Positions 7,541 to 14,500 of a stretch of 34,220 bases of DNA are shown here, piece after piece (position 1 is the first letter of the stretch; each line of letters begins with the position of its first letter). The notes below the pieces were generated by a model that worked only from the letters and a program-made list of their open reading frames with translations, did no database searches and had not been told where the DNA came from. The stretch comes from Deltaproteobacteria bacterium. GTDB taxonomy: Bacteria > Desulfobacterota > Binatia > DP-6. A program made the translations under genes and the position numbers. Location: NCBI GenBank assembly GCA_005879795.1, contig VBKJ01000143.1, positions 1 to 34,220 on the forward strand, given 5' to 3'.

Positions 7541-8314
7541 ATGGACGATCCCTTCGTGCTCGCCGGCCGCGAGCACCGCTCGCGCCTCATCGTCGGTACC
7601 GGCAAGTACCGGTCCTTCGCGGAGACACGGCAGGCGGTCGAGGCCTCGGGTGCCGAGATCGTGACCGTCGCGGTGCGGCGCGTGAACATCACCGACCCGG
7701 GCAAGGAGAACCTGCTCGACTTCCTGCCGCCCGACCGCTTCACGATCCTGCCCAACACCGCCGGCTGCTACACCGCCGAGGAGGCCATCCGCACCTGCCG
7801 GCTCGCGCGCGAGGCGGGCGTGGGCCCGCTCGTCAAGCTCGAGGTGATCGGCGACGAGAAGACGCTCTTCCCGGACATCCCGGCCACCATCGAGGCGGCG
7901 AAGGTCCTGGTGAAGGAGGGTTTCCAGGTCCTGCCCTACATCACCGACGACCCGGTCGCCTGCAAGCGGCTCGAGGAGCTCGGCTGCGCCGCCGTCATGC
8001 CGCTCGCCGCACCCATCGGCTCGGGCCTCGGCGTGCGCAACCCCTTCAACCTGCGCATCATCGTCGAGCAGAGCCGCGTGCCCGTGATCGTCGACGCGGG
8101 CGTGGGCACGGCCTCGCACGCGGCCGAGGCGCTGGAGCTCGGCTGCGACGCGGTGCTCATGAACACCGCGATCGCGGGCGCCAAGGACCCGCTCCTGATG
8201 GCCGAGGCGATGCGGCTCGCGGTGGAGGCGGGGCGCAAGGCGTTCCTCGCGGGGCGGATTCCGGCGAAACTGTACGCGACGGCCTCGAGCCCGATCGAGG
8301 GGCTGATCCGCTAG
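7541..8314 (+). CDS. thiG: Thiazole synthase ThiG
   Basis: Builds the thiazole phosphate of thiamine from deoxyxylulose-5-phosphate, dehydroglycine and ThiS thiocarboxylate. The 257 residues are the normal length. Signatures are RLIVGTGKY (15-23), [14 protein letters not shown] (71-84), the Schiff-base lysine Lys99 in [40 protein letters not shown] and [10 protein letters not shown]. It immediately follows thiS with no spacer. The dependence on deoxyxylulose-5-phosphate matters here because isoprenoids in this genome appear to come from mevalonate. DXP synthase may still be needed for thiamine. Confidence 0.97.
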   Translation: MDDPFVLAGREHRSRLIVGTGKYRSFAETRQAVEASGAEIVTVAVRRVNITDPGKENLLDFLPPDRFTILPNTAGCYTAEEAIRTCRLAREAGVGPLVKLEVIGDEKTLFPDIPATIEAAKVLVKEGFQVLPYITDDPVACKRLEELGCAAVMPLAAPIGSGLGVRNPFNLRIIVEQSRVPVIVDAGVGTASHAAEALELGCDAVLMNTAIAGAKDPLLMAEAMRLAVEAGRKAFLAGRIPAKLYATASSPIEGLIR

Positions 8315-8345
8315 GCGCGCGCCCCGCGGCCGGACGCAGCGCGGC

Positions 8346-8375
8346 TCGACCGCGGAGCGCCGCCGTGCCTATAAC
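8346..8375 (+). promoter_or_regulatory. Possible promoter of the YeiH-type gene
   Basis: TCGACC (8346-8351), an 18-base spacer and TATAAC (8370-8375, 5/6 match to -10) lie in the 99-base gap between thiG and the transporter, about 38 bases before its start. The -10 is the best AT patch in the gap. Confidence 0.4.
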
Positions 8376-8413
8376 CCGCCCGCGTCAACGCGCCGCCGAC
8401 GGGGGATGCGATC

Positions 8414-9838
8414 GTGAAGGCGACCGACGACTGGTGGGCCCTCTGGATCGGCCTCCTGGTGTTCGCGCTCTCGCTCTTCACCCTGGCCGGCGCCGACCTC
8501 CTCGGCTGGGGCGTGACGACGCAGGTGTGGCTCTCCCCCGCGAAGGCGCTGGCACCGGTCTCGAAAGCGTACGCCGCGCTCCCCGGTGTCGCGAGCCTCG
8601 CCCTCACCTATCTCTTCCTCCTCGCCGTCATGACGGCCGGCGCGGCGCGCCTCGGCCTCGACGCGAAGCGCTTCGCCGCCGGCTTCAGCGTGATCCTGTG
8701 GGCGAGCTGGCTCTGCTGGCTCGCGGGCAACAACGCCTACGTCGCCGCCACACCGGACAAGCGCGGGGGGTTCGGCATCGGGTGGTCGCTCTCGCTGACC
8801 GGCGAGGCGGGCTTCATCGTCGCGCTCGCGGCGGGGCTCGCGATCGGCAACTTCCTGCCCGGTGTGGCGGGCTGGCTCGCGGAGGCGACGCGGCCCGAGT
8901 GGTACGTGAAGATCGCGATCGTGATCCTCGGCGGCGCGCTCGGCGTGCAGGCGGCAGGCGCGCGCGGGCTCGCGACGGCCGTCCTCTTCCGCGGCTTCGC
9001 GGCGATCGTGGAGGCGTACCTCATCTACTGGGCGCTCGTGTACCTGATCGCGCGGCGCATCTTCCGCCTGACGCGCGAGTGGGCGGCGCCGCTCGCCTCC
9101 GGCGTCTCGATCTGCGGTGTGTCGGCGGCGATCGCGACCGCCGCCGCGATCCGGGCCCGGCCGGTGGTGGCCGTCATGGTCTCGTCGCTGGTGGTGCTCT
9201 TCGCGGTGGTGGAGCTGGTGGTCCTGCCCTTCGCCGCGCAGGCCTTCCTCGCGCACCAGCCGCTCGTCGCCGGGGCGTGGATGGGGCTCGCCGTCAAGAC
9301 CGACGGCGCGGCGATGGCGAGCGGCGCCATCACCGAGGCGCTCGTGCGGGCCAGGGCCGCGGCGGGCGGCGTCGCCTGGCAGGAAGGCTGGATGCTGATG
9401 ACGACCACCACGGTCAAGGTCTTCATCGACATGTTCATCGGCGTGTGGGCCTTCGTGCTCGCGCTGGTGTGGGCGTACGGCATCCGCAGGGACGAGGGGC
9501 AGACCGTCTCGGCACGCGACATCTGGGAGCGCTTCCCGAAGTTCGTGCTCGGCTACTTCGTCACCTTCGCGGCCCTGCTCGGGCTCGTGGTCGCGCGGCC
9601 CGGGCTGCTCGACGCGGCCAGGCTCGCCACCGCCGAGACCAACGTCTTTCGCGTGCTCTTCTTCGTGATGACGTTCTTCACCATCGGCCTGGCCTCGAAC
9701 TTCGCGAAGCTGCGCCAGGAGGGCCTCGCGCGCCTGGCGCTCGTCTACGTCGTGTGCCTGTTCGGGTTCATCGTCTGGATCGGCCTCGCCGTGTCGTGGA
9801 TCTTCTTCCACGGCATGGTGCCCCCGCGGGTGAGCTGA
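8414..9838 (+). CDS. YeiH/UPF0324-family membrane transporter (putative sulfate exporter)
   Basis: An inner-membrane protein of 474 residues with roughly a dozen hydrophobic segments. The family hallmark lies in the middle: IVILGGALGVQAAG, then SGVSICGVSAAIATAAAI followed by VAVMVSSLVVLFAVVELVVLPF. This matches the conserved GxSICGxSA region of UPF0324 (PF03601). The family is annotated as putative sulfate export, but direct evidence is thin. It is longer than E. coli YeiH (about 350), with an extended N-terminal set of helices. The start is GTG at 8414, giving a short Lys/Asp-bearing N-terminus before the first helix. It is followed one base later by a small membrane-protein gene. Confidence 0.85.
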   Translation: MKATDDWWALWIGLLVFALSLFTLAGADLLGWGVTTQVWLSPAKALAPVSKAYAALPGVASLALTYLFLLAVMTAGAARLGLDAKRFAAGFSVILWASWLCWLAGNNAYVAATPDKRGGFGIGWSLSLTGEAGFIVALAAGLAIGNFLPGVAGWLAEATRPEWYVKIAIVILGGALGVQAAGARGLATAVLFRGFAAIVEAYLIYWALVYLIARRIFRLTREWAAPLASGVSICGVSAAIATAAAIRARPVVAVMVSSLVVLFAVVELVVLPFAAQAFLAHQPLVAGAWMGLAVKTDGAAMASGAITEALVRARAAAGGVAWQEGWMLMTTTTVKVFIDMFIGVWAFVLALVWAYGIRRDEGQTVSARDIWERFPKFVLGYFVTFAALLGLVVARPGLLDAARLATAETNVFRVLFFVMTFFTIGLASNFAKLRQEGLARLALVYVVCLFGFIVWIGLAVSWIFFHGMVPPRVS

Positions 9839-9839
9839 G

Positions 9840-9971
9840 ATGCGCCCGGACCTCTCGGACGAGCCGCTCCTCCCCGCCGAGGTGAAGCTCATCACCTGGA
9901 GCCTCGTCCTGGGCGTCGTGCTGCTCGGGCTCCTCGTGTGGATGAGCGAGGCGTTCTTCGCCGCCGGCTGA
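9840..9971 (+). CDS. 43-residue single-pass membrane microprotein
   Basis: A small gene starting at an ATG one base after the transporter stop (TGAGATG) and ending exactly where the convergent DUF72 gene ends (its stop begins at 9972). The product has a charged N-terminal stretch (MRPDLSDEPLLPAEVKL), one strongly hydrophobic helix (WSLVLGVVLLGLLVWM) and a short tail (SEAFFAAG). Position and composition suggest a transcriptionally and translationally coupled accessory subunit of the YeiH-type transporter. I recognise no family. Codon use matches the neighbours. Function is inferred only from context. Confidence 0.65.
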   Translation: MRPDLSDEPLLPAEVKLITWSLVLGVVLLGLLVWMSEAFFAAG

Positions 9972-10685
9972 CTAACGGAGCCGGTCGAGGAAGGCACGCG
10001 CCAGGGCGGGGCCCCGGCCCGACTCCTCGTGCTTGAAGTAGACGTAGACGCGCTTCCAGGTCGCGATGTCGCGGACGCGAGCCGCCCAGCGGTCGAGGTC
10101 GTCGTCGCCGTAGTCCGCGCGCCGGAGCCGCAGGTAGCCGAAGGGCGCGGTGGGGACCGGCGGGGTCGCGAAGTCGTCGGCCTCGGCGATGCAGAGCGCG
10201 GCGCGATGCTTGCCGAGGAGGTCGTAGGTCGCGTCGTTGAACCAGCTCTCGTGCCGGAACTCGAAGGCGGGCTCGAGGCCGGGCGGCAGGCCCGCCAGGA
10301 ACTCGGCGAGGCGCGCGGCGTCGAAGCGGAAGTAGGGCGGGAGCTGGAAGAGGAGGGGGCCGAGCTTCGGGCCGAGCCCTGCGGCGGCGCGGCAGAACGC
10401 CGCCGTGACCTCGCCGGCGTCGCGCAGGCGGAGCACGTGGGTGATGCGCTGCGGGGCCTTCAACGCGAAGCGGAAGCCGGCCGGCGTCTGGCGCGCCCAG
10501 CCGGTCAGGAGCTCGGGGGTCGGCAGGCGGTGGAAGGTGTGGTTGATCTCCACGGTGGCGAGCGCGCGCGCGTAGAAGCGGAGCATCTCGCGCGCCGGGA
10601 GCTCGTCGGGGTAGAAGCTGCCGCGCCAGGCCGGGTAGCTGAAGCCCGAGGTGCCGGCCAGCACGCGCGCCGCGCGGGCGGCCAT
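9972..10685 (-). CDS. DUF72 family protein (YecE-like)
   Basis: A 237-residue TIM-barrel-like protein of the DUF72 family (COG1801), whose biochemical role is not established. Typical segments are GTSGFSYPAWRGSFYP (11-26), REMLRFYARALATVEINHTFHRLP, FRFALKAPQRITH, GPLLFQLPPYFRFD, PAFEFRHESWFND and, near the C-terminus, YVYFKHEESGRGPALA. The usual C-terminal YFNNH element reads YFKHE here. The ATG at 10685 overlaps the stop of the upstream HTH/TPR gene (TGATG), so the two are coupled. A longer open frame upstream is a shadow of that gene. Confidence 0.92.
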   Translation of the reverse strand: MAARAARVLAGTSGFSYPAWRGSFYPDELPAREMLRFYARALATVEINHTFHRLPTPELLTGWARQTPAGFRFALKAPQRITHVLRLRDAGEVTAAFCRAAAGLGPKLGPLLFQLPPYFRFDAARLAEFLAGLPPGLEPAFEFRHESWFNDATYDLLGKHRAALCIAEADDFATPPVPTAPFGYLRLRRADYGDDDLDRWAARVRDIATWKRVYVYFKHEESGRGPALARAFLDRLR

Positions 10686-11542
10686 CAGCGCTGCGGCGCG
10701 AGGCGGCGGAAGATCGCCAGGTGGCGCACGGCGTCCTGCTTGCGCCCGCCGCGCTCGTAGAGGAGGGCCAGGTTGTAGTGCGCGTCGGCGAGCCTGGGAT
10801 CGGCGCGCACGGCGTGCTCGTAGCACGGCAGCGCCTGGTCCGGGCGGCCGTGGTCCTCGAGCAGCACACCCAGGTTGTACCACGCGAGCGCGTTCCCCGG
10901 CTCGTGGCGGAGCGCCTCGCGGTAGTGCGACTCCGCGCCCTCGAGCTTCCCCTCGGCGTGCAGGAGCCGGCCGAGGTTGATGCGCGCGGTCACCTGCGCG
11001 GGGTTCAGGTCGAGCGCGTGGTGGTAGGCGGCGCGCGCCTCGAGCGGCGAGCCGTCCTCCAGCTCGACGCCGAGGTCGCACCACTCGTCGGCGGAGAGCC
11101 GCGGGAGCTTCGTGCGCGGCTCCGGCGCCGGGAGCTGCGCGATCTTGCGCGCGCGCTGCACCACCTGGCCCGCCTCGAAGTTGAAGAGGAACTGGCCCGA
11201 CTCGGGCTGCCAGCGGCTCTCGCCGTCCCAGACGACGACGCGCTCGCCGTCGGCGTAGACCGCGAGGCGGGTGAGCGGCCGGTTCCCGATCTGACGGCGG
11301 AGCGACGCGAGGACGCGGCCGAGCTTCCCGACCGGCACCCTGCGGGCGAGCAGCCCCCGCATCGTCCGCAGCAGGACGAGGTCGACGAAGTCGAAGCGGA
11401 GGCGCCCGCGCGCGTCGCGCGCCGGGTGCAGGATGCCGGCGCGCACGCACTGGCGGAGCCGCGGCGGCGGCACGCCGGCGATGCGTGCCGCCTGCGCCGT
11501 GTCGAAGTGGGCGCGGGCTCCCGCCGCGGGCCGCGCGCCCAC
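10685..11542 (-). CDS. MerR-type HTH protein with C-terminal TPR repeats
   Basis: A 285-residue two-part protein. Residues about 12-85 form a MerR-like winged helix (FDTAQAARIAGVPPPRLRQC, then AGILHP, RLRFDFVDLVLLRTM and RRVPVGKLGRVLASLR). About 90-145 is a linker beta region (LAVYADGERVVVWDGES, SGQFLFNFE). Four TPR units follow at about 151-184, 185-218, 219-252 and 253-285 (DLGVELEDG, INLGRLLHAEGKLEGAE, WYNLGVLLEDHGRPDQAL, HYNLALLYERGGRKQDAV). It is probably cytosolic: the HTH suggests DNA binding, the TPRs a protein partner. The GTG start directly follows the Ku stop (TAA-GTG), suggesting one operon with ku and DUF72. No ligand site is recognisable. Confidence 0.8.
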   Translation of the reverse strand: MGARPAAGARAHFDTAQAARIAGVPPPRLRQCVRAGILHPARDARGRLRFDFVDLVLLRTMRGLLARRVPVGKLGRVLASLRRQIGNRPLTRLAVYADGERVVVWDGESRWQPESGQFLFNFEAGQVVQRARKIAQLPAPEPRTKLPRLSADEWCDLGVELEDGSPLEARAAYHHALDLNPAQVTARINLGRLLHAEGKLEGAESHYREALRHEPGNALAWYNLGVLLEDHGRPDQALPCYEHAVRADPRLADAHYNLALLYERGGRKQDAVRHLAIFRRLAPQR

Positions 11543-12427
11543 TTACTTCTTGTGCGCGCGACGCGTGGCGCCCGGCCGCTCGTGCGCGCGGACGCGGGCG
11601 GCGGAGCGTCGCTTCCCGGCCACCTCGGGCTCGGCCACTCGCTCGGCTCGCGCCGCGGTGCGCGAAAGGCTGGCCTTGAGCGCTTCCATGAGATCGATCA
11701 CCTGCGCCTTCGGCTTCTCGGGCTCGGCCGCCGTGACCTCCTGGCCCGCCACCTTCTTCTGCACCACCGCCTCGACCCGCTCGCGGTACTGGTCCTTGTA
11801 CTGCTCGGGACGGAACGCCTTGGCGGAGAGCTGCTGGACGAGCTTGCGCGCCATCTCGAGCTCGCCGGCGCGCACCTTCGGCTCGCCGCCCAGGTCGACC
11901 TCGGCGAGGCTCCGCACCTCGTCGGCGTAGTGCATGGTGTGGAGGACGAGCCCGCCGTCGTAGGGCCGCAGAAGGACCAGATGCTCCTTCCCGCCGCGCA
12001 CGTACTGCGCGAGCGCGACCTTGTCGGTCTCGCGCATCGCCTGCGCGAGCAGGTGGTAGGCCTTCTCGGCGCCCTTGTCCGGGCCGAGGTAGTGCGCGTC
12101 CTCGAAGTAGATGGGATCCACCCCGGCGAGCGGCACGAACTCGTGGATGTCGATGGCGCGGTTGGCCTCGGCCTCGAGCGCCCGGATCTCCTCGTCCGTG
12201 AAGGTGACGTAGCGGTCCTTCTCGAACTGGTAGCCCTTCACGATCTCGCTCCGCTCGACCACCTTGTCGTGGTGCGGGCAGTAGAGCTGCTGCTTGATGC
12301 GGGTGTGGCAGGGCGCGTGCAGCATGTTGAACGAGAGCTGCTCGGAGTGGGTCGCCACGTAGACGCGGATCGGGATCGACACGAGCCCGAAGCTGATCGT
12401 CCCCGAGCCGATGGAGCGGGCGGGCAT
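11543..12427 (-). CDS. ku: Non-homologous end-joining protein Ku
   Basis: Bacterial Ku homodimer that binds double-strand DNA ends and recruits LigD. The 294 residues start with the typical ARSIGSGTISFGLVSIPI, followed by FNMLHAPCHTRIKQQLYCP (28-46), a KGYQFEKDRYVTFTDEEI block, FEDAHYLGPDKGAEKAYHLL and QYVRGGKEHLVLLRP. The C-terminal tail (about 250-294) is Lys/Arg/Ala-rich, as in DNA-condensing Ku tails. GGAGG stands just before the ATG at 12427. It is divergent from the ligase gene across only 67 bases, forming a compact NHEJ locus, and it leads the HTH/TPR and DUF72 genes. Confidence 0.96.
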   Translation of the reverse strand: MPARSIGSGTISFGLVSIPIRVYVATHSEQLSFNMLHAPCHTRIKQQLYCPHHDKVVERSEIVKGYQFEKDRYVTFTDEEIRALEAEANRAIDIHEFVPLAGVDPIYFEDAHYLGPDKGAEKAYHLLAQAMRETDKVALAQYVRGGKEHLVLLRPYDGGLVLHTMHYADEVRSLAEVDLGGEPKVRAGELEMARKLVQQLSAKAFRPEQYKDQYRERVEAVVQKKVAGQEVTAAEPEKPKAQVIDLMEALKASLSRTAARAERVAEPEVAGKRRSAARVRAHERPGATRRAHKK

Positions 12428-12447
12428 GCGGCCTCCTTCCGGAAGCC

Positions 12448-12477
12448 AGGTAAGCGCACGGCCCCCGCCTGTGTCAA
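12448..12477 (-). promoter_or_regulatory. Possible ku promoter in the ku-ligD divergent gap
   Basis: On the minus strand a perfect -35 TTGACA (12477-12472) is followed after 18 bases by TTACCT (12453-12448), a poor -10. It sits 20 bases before the ku ATG. The exact -35 in such GC-rich DNA is the reason to list it; the -10 match is weak. Confidence 0.35.
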
Positions 12478-12494
12478 ACCCGCACCGTGCTACC

Positions 12495-13514
12495 ATGCCG
12501 CGCCGGATGCGGACGCCTCGACGGCTTGCAACGCTGCCGCGCGTGCGCCTCCAGCCGGCGAGCCTCCCCCTCATGCTGCCCACCCTGGTCGAGGAGGTGC
12601 CCCGCGGACCCGGCTGGCTCTTCGAGCTCAAGTGGGACGGCGTGCGCCTGCTCGCGCTGCGCGAGCAGGGGCGGGTCGAGCTCTGGGCACGCAGCGGCGC
12701 GCGCATGACGGAGCGGTACCCCGAGATCGCCGTCGCGCTCGCGCCGCTCGCGGGGGGGGACTTCGCGCTCGACGGCGAGGTCGTGGCACTCGACGCGGCG
12801 GGCCGCCCGAGCTTCGAGCGGCTCCAGCGCCGCATGCACCTGGTCCGCGGGGTGGCGGCCGCCGCGGCCGCGGTGCCGGTGACGGCGTACTTCTACGACT
12901 GCCTCGCCCTCTTCGGCCGCGACGTGCGCGGGCTCCCGCTCGCCGACCGGAAGGCGCTCCTCCACCAGGTCGTCTCCGCTCTCGGGGCGGTGCGCTACGC
13001 CGACCACGTGGAAGGCGACGGCGCGCAGTTCCTCGCCGCCGCCTGCAAGGCGGGGCTGGAGGGCATCGTCGCAAAGCGGGCCGACGCGCGCTACCTGGCC
13101 GGGCGCCGCATGGAATGGCGCAAGATCAAGTGCGTCCGGCGGCAGGAATTCGTGATCGGCGGCTACACCGATCCGAAGGGCACGCGCGCGCTTCTCGGCG
13201 CCGTCCACCTGGGAGTCTACGACGGCGACGATCTCGTCTACGCGGGCCGCGCCGGCTCGGGCCTCGACCGCGCGGGCCTGGACGAGCTCGCCGCCCGCCT
13301 CCGCCCGCTCGTCACCGAGCGCTGCCCGTTCACGCGCGGCTGCCCGCCGCGCGGGCCCGAGCACCACTGGGTCCGACCGGCGCTCGTGTGCGAGGTGCGC
13401 TTCTCGGAGTGGACGAGCGACGGGCTCGTCCGCCACCCGGTGTACCTGGGGCTCCGCACCGACCGCCGGCCGCGCGACGTGCACGCGGAGCGCCCTAGGA
13501 GCCTGTCCGAGTAA
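12495..13514 (+). CDS. ligD: ATP-dependent DNA ligase, ligase-domain-only LigD
   Basis: Seals DNA breaks in Ku-dependent end joining. The product is 339 residues from ATG at 12495 (alternative ATG at 12510). LPLMLPTLVEE leads into the adenylation domain, with the catalytic Lys46 in ELKWDGVR. FALDGEVVALD, GLEGIVAKRAD and MEWRKIKC are nucleotidyltransferase motifs. The OB-fold domain carries EFVIGGYTDPKG, LVYAGRAGSG and VCEVRFSEWTSDGLVRHPVYLGLR, all LigD-like. The polymerase and phosphoesterase domains of full LigD are absent and must be separate or missing. The last codons (RSLSE) and the TAA stop are encoded by the terminal repeat of the palindromic element that follows, so the native C-terminus was probably replaced by an insertion. 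Confidence 0.93.
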   Translation: MPRRMRTPRRLATLPRVRLQPASLPLMLPTLVEEVPRGPGWLFELKWDGVRLLALREQGRVELWARSGARMTERYPEIAVALAPLAGGDFALDGEVVALDAAGRPSFERLQRRMHLVRGVAAAAAAVPVTAYFYDCLALFGRDVRGLPLADRKALLHQVVSALGAVRYADHVEGDGAQFLAAACKAGLEGIVAKRADARYLAGRRMEWRKIKCVRRQEFVIGGYTDPKGTRALLGAVHLGVYDGDDLVYAGRAGSGLDRAGLDELAARLRPLVTERCPFTRGCPPRGPEHHWVRPALVCEVRFSEWTSDGLVRHPVYLGLRTDRRPRDVHAERPRSLSE

Positions 13515-13674
13515 CCGACGGAAGCGAGGCGAACGAGCCGGGGAGCGAGAGCGGCAAGCGCAGCGCCGACCGAGGAGGCGTAGCAAGCTACGCCGCACGA
13601 GGGAGGCGCGAGCACGCCGCTCGCAGCCCCCGGCTCGTTCGCCGCAGCCGGAGCGTTACTCGGACAGGCTCCTA
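13496..13674. repeat. 179-bp palindromic MITE-like element with 20-bp perfect terminal inverted repeats
   Basis: The left arm TAGGAGCCTGTCCGAGTAAC (13496-13515) is the exact reverse complement of 13655-13674. A second 16-bp pairing lies inside (13528-13543 with 13628-13643, GGCGAACGAGCCGGGG), and the centre is a hairpin GGCGTAGC-AA-GCTACGCC (13577-13594). It contains no gene. It sits between convergent ligD and tusA-like genes and provides the stop codon of each (TAA 13512-13514; TAG on the minus strand 13674-13672). It could be a non-autonomous transposable element mobilised in trans, or a REP-like palindrome acting as a bidirectional terminator. The arms are directly visible; mobility is inferred. 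No clear target duplication was seen. Confidence 0.85.
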
Positions 13675-13893
13675 CACCTCGATCGTGATCCGCCAGCGCC
13701 CGCCCTCGTCGGCCACCCCGACCACGTGATGCCCGGCGGCCTCGGCGGCGCGCGGGATGTCGGCCGCGCCCTGCGCGTCGTCGAGGAGGACGTCGATCTC
13801 CTGGCCGGGCGCGAGCGTCTCCAGATGGACCTTGGCCCGGGCCCAACTGAGCGGGCACTTCACACCCCGCAGGTCGAGCGTCTCACGCGCCAT
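13672..13893 (-). CDS. TusA/SirA-family sulfurtransferase-like protein
   Basis: A 73-residue small protein of the TusA fold, sulfur relay carriers with one reactive Cys. LDLRGVKCPLSWARAKVHLE (7-26) carries the catalytic Cys13 in CPL. The canonical CPxP second proline is replaced by Ser (CPLS). PGQEIDVLLDD, IPRAAEAAGHHVVGV and WRITIEV complete the beta-alpha-beta pattern. It starts 3 bases after the hicB stop (TGA-AGC-ATG), so it is co-transcribed with hicAB. Its TAG stop lies in the right terminal repeat of the palindromic element. A role in tRNA thiolation or cofactor sulfur delivery is plausible but not shown. Confidence 0.85.
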   Translation of the reverse strand: MARETLDLRGVKCPLSWARAKVHLETLAPGQEIDVLLDDAQGAADIPRAAEAAGHHVVGVADEGGRWRITIEV

Positions 13894-13896
13894 GCT

Positions 13897-14109
13897 TCAC
13901 CGGGCGCCTCCAGCCGGGGGCGGCGCGGGGAGTCCGCGCGAGGCCAGGTAGTCGAGCCAGGCCGCGATCGCCGTCTTGAGCTCCTCGATTGCGCGGCCCG
14001 GGGTGGGTGCCAGCCCCGAGAGCCCGGGGAGCTCCGCGCACGTCGCCACGCACTCGCCGTCGCGCTCCGACCACGACGTCCGGTACGTGTAGGGCGGCAG
14101 CTCAGGCAC
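13897..14109 (-). CDS. hicB: HicB-type antitoxin (short form)
   Basis: A 70-residue protein of the HicB/UPF0150 fold. PPYTYRTSWSERDGECVATC, then AELPGLSGLAPTPGRAIEEL and AIAAWLDYLASRGLPAPPP match the typical partial RNase H-like antitoxin domain (Y-sW-E-DgeyvA-c-ElPGl-a-g-t-eeAl-el). It lacks a C-terminal HTH or RHH DNA-binding domain, so autoregulation would need another factor or the toxin. The GTG start at 14109 overlaps the hicA stop by 8 bases, the standard toxin-first hicAB order. Expected to bind and neutralise HicA. Confidence 0.82.
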   Translation of the reverse strand: MPELPPYTYRTSWSERDGECVATCAELPGLSGLAPTPGRAIEELKTAIAAWLDYLASRGLPAPPPAGGAR

Positions 14110-14341
14110 GGCTCACCTCGAGCATGCGGCGTACCTGGTAGGCCTTGGCGTGCCCGTCGCGCCCCGCCTGGAGATTCAAGGCGACGGCGGCCGCGTGACG
14201 CATGATGCGGTGCCCGCGGACCTGCCGCACCTTCTCGAAGCCGAGCTGGCGGGAGAGACGCAGCGCCTCCTCGAAGCGCAGCGCCTGCGGACGGAGCCGG
14301 GCCTTCTCGAGGAGCGCCTGGTCGATGACCATCCCGAGCAC
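14102..14341 (-). CDS. hicA: HicA-type mRNA interferase toxin
   Basis: A 79-residue protein (76 if the ATG at 14332 is used instead of the GTG at 14341). LRFEEALRLSRQLGFEKVRQ leads to VRGHRIMRHA with the HicA catalytic His. ALNLQ and GHAKAYQVRRMLEV form the typical C-terminal AKPYQVRqvL element of the dsRBD-like toxin fold. The usual GSHH/GSHR motif reads RGHR, lacking the Ser, so activity should be tested rather than assumed. It would cleave mRNA independently of ribosomes and be held in check by the overlapping hicB. The pair diverges from the UvrD-type helicase gene. Confidence 0.78.
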   Translation of the reverse strand: MLGMVIDQALLEKARLRPQALRFEEALRLSRQLGFEKVRQVRGHRIMRHAAAVALNLQAGRDGHAKAYQVRRMLEVSRA

Positions 14342-14453
14342 GGGCTACGCGTGACCGGGGGCACAGTCAATGCGTAGGGGCGAAATACGTCGGCGAGACG
14401 AGCCGGCCGCACCCCACGCCGGTTCGGGAGCTGCGCTCGGAGCGGTCGCTTTC

Positions 14454-14483
14454 TTGCCGCCCCCCCACGCCGCACGGTACAGT
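14454..14483 (+). promoter_or_regulatory. Possible promoter of the UvrD-type helicase gene
   Basis: TTGCCG (14454-14459), an 18-base spacer that contains a C-run, and TACAGT (14478-14483, 4/6). The predicted transcript would start near 14490, about 10 bases before the ATG at 14501, consistent with the absence of a Shine-Dalgarno there. Moderate to weak support. Confidence 0.35.
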
Positions 14484-14500
14484 CGGCGCGTCGCGCGCCG

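Noticed and set aside
6454-9885. Very long plus-strand open frame across alr, thiS-thiG and the transporter
   Set aside because: It is antisense or out of frame to secure genes, Arg/Gly/Ala-rich and has no domain; it is an artefact of high GC content.
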